This document shows, piece after piece, positions 5,616 through 9,175 of a stretch of 9,175 bases of DNA. This stretch comes from SZUA-430 sp034440175 (GTDB taxonomy: Bacteria; Pseudomonadota; Alphaproteobacteria; Micropepsales; Micropepsaceae), in the NCBI GenBank assembly GCA_034440175.1, contig JAWXBO010000221.1, positions 1 through 9,175 on the forward strand. Direction: 5' to 3'. The translations under genes and the position numbers were made by a program. Numbering within the stretch: position 1 is the first letter of the stretch; each line of letters starts with the position of its first letter. Below the pieces are notes generated by a model that was given only the letters and a program-made list of their open reading frames with translations, was not told the DNA's origin and ran no database searches.

Positions 5616-6746
5616 ATGTCCAATATGCGCCAGCGGGCTGGTTTGATTTTGTTTGCAGTCGTCACCACCACGGTTTGCGCGCAGGCCGAAAGCGGCGCCC
5701 GAATGATCGACACGCAGTCCGGTAGAATCACCGTCGAGGAACTGGCCTCAGGCCTCGACCATCCGTGGGGCATGGCATTCCTTCCCGATGGGCGCCTGTT
5801 GGTAACCGAACGCGCGGGGCGGCTGCGCATTCTCGGGATTGACAACCAGGTGTCGCCGCCGCTCTCCGGCACGCCTGAAGTTGACGCCGGCGGGCAGGGC
5901 GGATTGCTCGACATAGCACTCGATCCCGCCTTCGCGACCAACCGCACGATCTTCTTGTCATTTGCCGAACCAGGCGGCGACGGCGTATCGACCGCGTTGG
6001 CGCGCGCGACATTGGGTGACAAAGCACTCACCGGCCTCAAAGTCATCTTCTCGCAGACACCGAAGGTCTCAGGCTCGGGTCACTTCGGCGGGCGTATCGT
6101 CTTTTCGCCCAGCGGCCATCTCTTTTTCACAATGGGTGATCGCCAAAAATTCGAACCGGCACAAAGTCTCTCAAGCCATCTCGGCAAGATCGTTCGCCTG
6201 AACCGGGATGGCACGATCCCCAACGACAACCCCTTTGTGGGCAGAGCGGGCGGATTGCCGCAGATTTGGTCATACGGTCATCGCAACGTTCAGGGCGCAG
6301 CTTTCGAACCATTGACCGGCGTATTGTGGACCAACGAATTCGGACCGCGCGGTGGCGACGAACTCAACCGCCCCGAGGCCGGCAAGAACTATGGCTGGCC
6401 GCTCGTCAGCTGGGGCAACCACTACGACGGCCGCGACATCCCCGACCCGCCATCCAAGCCTGACTTCGTCGATGCGTTGGCGCACTGGACGCCCGTCATC
6501 TCACCTTCCGGCATGATTTTTTACACCGGCGCGAAGTTTCCCATGTGGCGCGGCGACATTTTGATTGCAGGCTTAAGTTCCCAGGGACTGGTGCGCGTGC
6601 AGGTCAAAGGAGCCAAGGCCAGCGAAGCGGAACGCATCTCCCTCGGCGAACGCATCCGCGACGTCGAGCAAGCGCCCGACGGTTCGATCTACGTGCTCAC
6701 CGACGAGAGCAACGGCAAGGTCTTGCGCTTGCGGCCCCATCGCTAA
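5616..6746 (+). CDS. yliI: PQQ-dependent aldose sugar dehydrogenase, exported (YliI/Asd family)
   Basis: These soluble quinoproteins oxidise aldose sugars at the anomeric carbon in the periplasm using pyrroloquinoline quinone and pass electrons to quinone or dye acceptors. The product has 376 residues, a normal length, and forms a six-bladed propeller. Seen in order are LDHPWGMAFLPDGRLLVTER (48-66), GQGGLLDIALDP (93-104), GHFGGRIVFSP (155-165) with the likely catalytic base His156, LGKIVRLNRDG (189-199), WSYGHRNVQG (218-227) with PQQ-contacting Arg223, and EFGPRGGDELN (241-251). A Sec signal peptide with probable cleavage after AQA (22-24) precedes the domain. The Cys at 21 is not in a proper lipobox. 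AGAGAA, seven bases before the ATG, is a weak ribosome site; Met4 is an alternative start. The window shows no PQQ synthesis genes. The gene ends tail-to-tail with the SDR gene, overlapping by four bases. Confidence 0.92.
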   Translation: MSNMRQRAGLILFAVVTTTVCAQAESGARMIDTQSGRITVEELASGLDHPWGMAFLPDGRLLVTERAGRLRILGIDNQVSPPLSGTPEVDAGGQGGLLDIALDPAFATNRTIFLSFAEPGGDGVSTALARATLGDKALTGLKVIFSQTPKVSGSGHFGGRIVFSPSGHLFFTMGDRQKFEPAQSLSSHLGKIVRLNRDGTIPNDNPFVGRAGGLPQIWSYGHRNVQGAAFEPLTGVLWTNEFGPRGGDELNRPEAGKNYGWPLVSWGNHYDGRDIPDPPSKPDFVDALAHWTPVISPSGMIFYTGAKFPMWRGDILIAGLSSQGLVRVQVKGAKASEAERISLGERIRDVEQAPDGSIYVLTDESNGKVLRLRPHR

Positions 6747-7546
6747 CGTGCCGTCAACCCGCCATCGACCACCACTTCAGATCCCGTCATGAACGCCGCG
6801 TCGTCCGATGCCAGAAACACCACGGCACTCGCGATATCGGCGGCAACGCCCAGCCGCCCCAGCGGGTGCAGGCCGATCGCGTTCGTACGGACTTCGTTGG
6901 CACTTCCAGCACCCGTAGCAACCAGATCGTCCATCACCTTCTGGCCCATCATCGTGTCGATGATACCGGGATGGATAGAATTCACGCGGATCTTGTGACC
7001 CAGCTGCGAACACTCAAGCGCCGCGCCCTTGGTCATCAACCGCACCGCTCCTTTGGAAGCGTTATAGGGCACCGCAAAGGCCGCTCCCGTTAAACCGGCG
7101 ACCGACGACAGATTGATGATCGAGCCTCCGCCAGGCCATTGCTGAGCGCGTTTGGCGATTGAAGGAATCGCCGACTTCATGCCCAGAAACACGCCGTCAA
7201 CATTGATCGACTGCATGTGCCGGAACTCTTCGATCGAGGTCTCGCTCATCGGTTTGAGTGCAAAGATGCCAGCGTTGTTAAGTAAGATATCAAGCCCGCC
7301 AAACCGCTTTTCCGCCTCTGCGACCGCCGACTTCCAAGCCGCCTCGTCCCGCACGTCGTGGCGCAGATAGCCGGCCCGCGCGCCCGTCTCGGCAATCGCC
7401 GCCGCCGTCTTCTGACCCTCATCATCAAGCACATCTGAGATCAACACAGCCGCACCTGCCTCGGCCAGGGCCCGCGCCGAAGCGGCCTCAATGCCACGGG
7501 CCCCGCCGGTCACCAAAGCGACCCGTCCTTGAAGTTTTTTGCTCAT
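6743..7546 (-). CDS. Short-chain dehydrogenase/reductase with atypical cofactor motif
   Basis: A classical SDR of 267 residues, most like the 3-alpha/20-beta-hydroxysteroid or cyclopentanol dehydrogenase group, oxidising or reducing a hydroxyl/keto pair of unknown substrate. The fold elements are all present: NNAG (90-93), Asn115 in the SINVDGVFLGM stretch, catalytic Ser148, Tyr161 and Lys165 (YNASK), HPG (192-194), and the C-terminal FMTGSEVVVDGG. Asp38 at the end of the second strand predicts NAD rather than NADP. The dinucleotide loop reads TGGARGIE (13-20) where TGxxxGxG is expected, so the last Gly is Glu20 (codon GAG at 7489-7487). The start is ATG at 7546 with GGGAAG about seven bases upstream. 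The stop overlaps the sugar dehydrogenase stop, and the gene diverges from the HD-domain gene. Confidence 0.93.
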   Translation of the reverse strand: MSKKLQGRVALVTGGARGIEAASARALAEAGAAVLISDVLDDEGQKTAAAIAETGARAGYLRHDVRDEAAWKSAVAEAEKRFGGLDILLNNAGIFALKPMSETSIEEFRHMQSINVDGVFLGMKSAIPSIAKRAQQWPGGGSIINLSSVAGLTGAAFAVPYNASKGAVRLMTKGAALECSQLGHKIRVNSIHPGIIDTMMGQKVMDDLVATGAGSANEVRTNAIGLHPLGRLGVAADIASAVVFLASDDAAFMTGSEVVVDGGLTAR

Positions 7547-7562
7547 ATCCAGCTTCCCTGTT

Positions 7563-7594
7563 TGACGTCAGGCCCACTTCACGCCACGGTGGCG
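7563..7594. promoter_or_regulatory. Two perfect dyads in the SDR/HD divergent region
   Basis: The 73 bases between the divergent SDR and HD-protein starts contain the 8-base palindrome TGACGTCA (7563-7570) and CGCCAC-G-GTGGCG (7582-7594), a 6-base inverted repeat around one central base. The second is too tight for an RNA hairpin, so both are better read as DNA-level protein sites. No regulator gene lies beside them in the window. A TTGACG at 7562-7567 has no acceptable -10 partner downstream. Confidence 0.4.
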
Positions 7595-7619
7595 CAAGAA
7601 GCAATCGGAGATGAAGGTT

Positions 7620-8219
7620 ATGACCGACGAAATGCACGACCGCGCCACATACAAGACCATGGCCGAAAGCACTGCCGAGGACTGGCAGATCATCGTCAAG
7701 CATGCCGCCCCCTTCCAGAAGGACCTTCCCAACCGCCTCGTCGCGCACCTGAACCTGCTCAAGGGCGACTGCGGTGGCTATGCCGTGGATCGGTTGGAAC
7801 ATTCGCTGCAGACCGCAACGCGCGCGCATCAAGCGGGCCAGGACGAAGAGTACGTCGTCTGTGCGCTGCTCCACGACATCGGCGACACGTTAGGCCCGGC
7901 CAACCACGCCGACATCGCCGCCTCGATTGTCAAACCCTACGTCTCGGAACGCAACCACTGGATCGTCGAAAAGCACGGCATCTTCCAGGGCTATTATTTC
8001 TTCCAGCATCTGGGCCTCGACCGCAACATGCGCGACCAGTTTCGCGGCCATACCCATTTCGAACCCACCGCTCAGTTTTGTCACCTCTACGATCAAAACT
8101 CGTTCGACCCCGATTTCAAATCGATGCCACTCGACGCCTTCGTACCGATGATCGCCCGCGTCTTCACCCGTCCAAAAAACTCGCTGTACCTACGCAAGGA
8201 CGCGATGGCAGCGGAGTAG
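7620..8219 (+). CDS. HD-domain protein, possible mixed-valent diiron oxygenase of the PhnZ/MIOX type
   Basis: The HD superfamily covers metal-dependent phosphohydrolases and, in the PhnZ, TmpB and MIOX branch, diiron oxygenases. Counting from the ATG at 7611 (202 residues), the likely ligands are His64 (LEHSLQTA), His88-Asp89 (ALLHDIGD), His99 (NHADIAA), His122 (EKHGIF) and Asp161 (LYDQNSFD), that is four His and two Asp. The 24-residue His-to-HD spacing and the end LYDQ...FKSMPLDAFVPM resemble PhnZ. However, the PhnZ Tyr24/Glu27 substrate pair is absent and Tyr57 replaces Glu. I chose ATG 7620 because GGAG at 7607-7610 is nine bases ahead. ATG 7611 touches that site and would need AAGAAG at 7596-7601. 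No TauD-like PhnY partner is present, so the substrate is unknown. A plain phosphohydrolase remains possible. Confidence 0.8.
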   Translation: MTDEMHDRATYKTMAESTAEDWQIIVKHAAPFQKDLPNRLVAHLNLLKGDCGGYAVDRLEHSLQTATRAHQAGQDEEYVVCALLHDIGDTLGPANHADIAASIVKPYVSERNHWIVEKHGIFQGYYFFQHLGLDRNMRDQFRGHTHFEPTAQFCHLYDQNSFDPDFKSMPLDAFVPMIARVFTRPKNSLYLRKDAMAAE

Positions 8220-8223
8220 CTCA

Positions 8224-8274
8224 TCCTCCCCCGCTTGCGGCGGAGGGGGACCGCGTCAGCGGTGGAGGGGGGCC
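8224..8274. repeat. GC-rich REP-like intergenic element
   Basis: Between the convergent HD and quinone oxidoreductase genes lies CCTCCCCC (8225-8232), then GGAGGGGG twice as a direct repeat (8242-8249 and 8264-8271), flanking the hairpin ACCGC-gtca-GCGGT (8250-8263). TCCCCC/GGGGGA can also pair. The style matches the palindromic intergenic repeats scattered through many alphaproteobacterial genomes. It may also protect or end transcripts, but no T-run follows, so it is not a clear intrinsic terminator. Confidence 0.6.
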
Positions 8275-8287
8275 ATGAGCGGCGTCG

Positions 8288-9175
8288 TCAAACCCCGTCC
8301 GGGATCAGCACCAGCGACCCCGTCGTCTGCCGGCTTTCCAGCGCCCGGTGCGCCTCGGCGGCATGCGACAGCGCAAAGCGCTTCGGTTCGTTCTTGCGCA
8401 CCACAGCGCGTGCGACCAAGTCGAACAACTCGCCCGCCGCGACGTCGAGTTCTTCCGGCGTCGTCACGTAATTGGCAAGCGTCGGACGCGTAAAATACAG
8501 CGACCCCTTCTGCGCCAGGATCGACGCATCGAACGGCGGCACCGGCCCACTGGCATTGCCGAAACTCACGAACAGACCCAGCGGCGCAATCGAGTCGATC
8601 GTCGCCATAAACGTATCGCGCCCGATCGAGTCATAGGCAACCGGAACGCCTTTGCCGCCGGTAATCTCGCGCACCCGGTTCGCCACATTTTCGCGCGACG
8701 TGACGATCACATGGGCACAGCCAAGGCGCTCGGCCAGTGCCACTTTCTTGTCGTTCCCAACCGTGCCGATCACCGTCGCGCCCAGCGACTTGGCCCATTG
8801 AACCGCGATCATCCCAACGCCGCCGGCCGCCGCGTGAAACAGGATCGTGTCACCCTGTTTCACCTTATACGTCCGCCGCAGCAGATAGTGAGCCGTCAAC
8901 CCCTTGAGCAGGATTGCCGCCGCGATGTCATCGCTGACGCCTTCGGGAATTTTCACCGCGCGATCGGCAACGACATTCGCCGCCTCGCTATAGGCGCCAA
9001 TCGGACCCGACGCATAGGCGATGCGGTCACCTTCGCGAAACCGGGTCACACCCGCGCCCACGCCCTCGACCACGCCGGCGGCCTCAAGCCCCACACCCGA
9101 GGGCAGGGGCAATTTGTAGAGCCCGGAACGATGATAGATGTCGATGAAATTAACGCCCACTGCCGTGTGGCGCAC
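8288..9175 (-). CDS. qor: NADPH:quinone oxidoreductase, zeta-crystallin type, N-terminus outside window
   Basis: This medium-chain dehydrogenase/reductase reduces quinones with NADPH in the cytoplasm. The window shows 295 codons to the TGA at 8290-8288. Compared with the usual length of about 325 residues, some 30 N-terminal residues lie beyond base 9175, and the first visible codon (GTG) is internal. From that codon, the family segments are NFIDIYHRSGLY (9-20), GLEAAGVVEGVG (29-40), the nucleotide-binding loop AAAGGVG (115-121), QWAKSLGATVIGTVG (126-140) and the end HRALESRQTTGSLVLIP. The pattern is that of E. coli QorA. No zinc-ligand set is visible, as expected for this zinc-free branch. 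It converges on the HD gene across the REP-like element. Family is secure; the natural substrate is not known. Confidence 0.93.
   Translation of the reverse strand: MRHTAVGVNFIDIYHRSGLYKLPLPSGVGLEAAGVVEGVGAGVTRFREGDRIAYASGPIGAYSEAANVVADRAVKIPEGVSDDIAAAILLKGLTAHYLLRRTYKVKQGDTILFHAAAGGVGMIAVQWAKSLGATVIGTVGNDKKVALAERLGCAHVIVTSRENVANRVREITGGKGVPVAYDSIGRDTFMATIDSIAPLGLFVSFGNASGPVPPFDASILAQKGSLYFTRPTLANYVTTPEELDVAAGELFDLVARAVVRKNEPKRFALSHAAEAHRALESRQTTGSLVLIPDGV

Noticed and set aside
5673..5681. Cys21 of the sugar dehydrogenase as a lipoprotein attachment site
   Set aside because: The residues before it are TTV, which do not fit the lipobox requirement for Gly, Ala or Ser at -1; AQA just after fits ordinary signal peptidase cleavage.
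8220..8287. Intrinsic terminator for the HD or qor gene
   Set aside because: The GC-rich hairpins are not followed by a T-run on either strand, so a REP-like repeat is the better description.
1..9175. Defence island, prophage, insertion sequence or CRISPR array
   Set aside because: No transposase, integrase, phage or Cas-like proteins and no regularly spaced repeats were seen; the content is core metabolism and single accessory genes.

Overview
The window is an ordinary-looking chromosomal segment, moderately GC-rich, with compact gene packing. The order hemE-hemH-hemJ-rho, the Rho N-terminus (a MKLQDLKSKSP-type opening), a DUF2975/XRE pair and a GC-rich REP-like intergenic repeat together suggest an alphaproteobacterium, plausibly of the Hyphomicrobiales or a related order. 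This assignment is inferred from gene content and protein style. No similarity search was possible.

Left part (1-3801, all on the + strand): the 3' end of hemE (uroporphyrinogen decarboxylase), then hemH (ferrochelatase) and hemJ (protoporphyrinogen oxidase) are joined by two successive ATGA stop/start overlaps. This is a tightly coupled cassette for late haem synthesis. The HemH C-terminus carries a Cys pattern typical of [2Fe-2S] ferrochelatases. A 280-base leader that is C-rich and G-poor near its end precedes rho, the transcription termination factor, and could be an autoregulatory Rho-loading region. A GNAT acetyltransferase with a TTG start follows rho after 10 bases.

Middle part (3853-5615): a secreted protein of unknown function with four cysteines in two apparent halves converges on a two-gene minus-strand operon. 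That operon encodes a DUF2975 four-helix membrane protein and a small XRE-type repressor, overlapping by one base. Its upstream region is a strikingly AT-rich island with a candidate promoter and three copies of a 9-base motif ARGTTTKAA in alternating orientation, possibly the operator of this module. A stem-loop lies in the leader of the next gene.

Right part (5616-9175): an exported PQQ-dependent aldose sugar dehydrogenase (YliI/Asd type) overlaps tail-to-tail with a short-chain dehydrogenase whose dinucleotide-binding motif has Glu in place of the last Gly. Divergent from the SDR, across a 73-base gap containing two perfect dyads, is an HD-domain protein. Its six predicted ligands (four His, two Asp) and C-terminal segment resemble the PhnZ/TmpB/MIOX-like diiron oxygenases more than a simple phosphohydrolase. 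A REP-like GC-rich element separates it from a convergent, 5'-truncated NADPH:quinone oxidoreductase gene.

No RNA genes, insertion sequences, prophage genes or CRISPR arrays were seen. The most interesting leads are the HD protein as a possible oxygenase of unknown substrate, the DUF2975/XRE operator array, and the [2Fe-2S] ferrochelatase.
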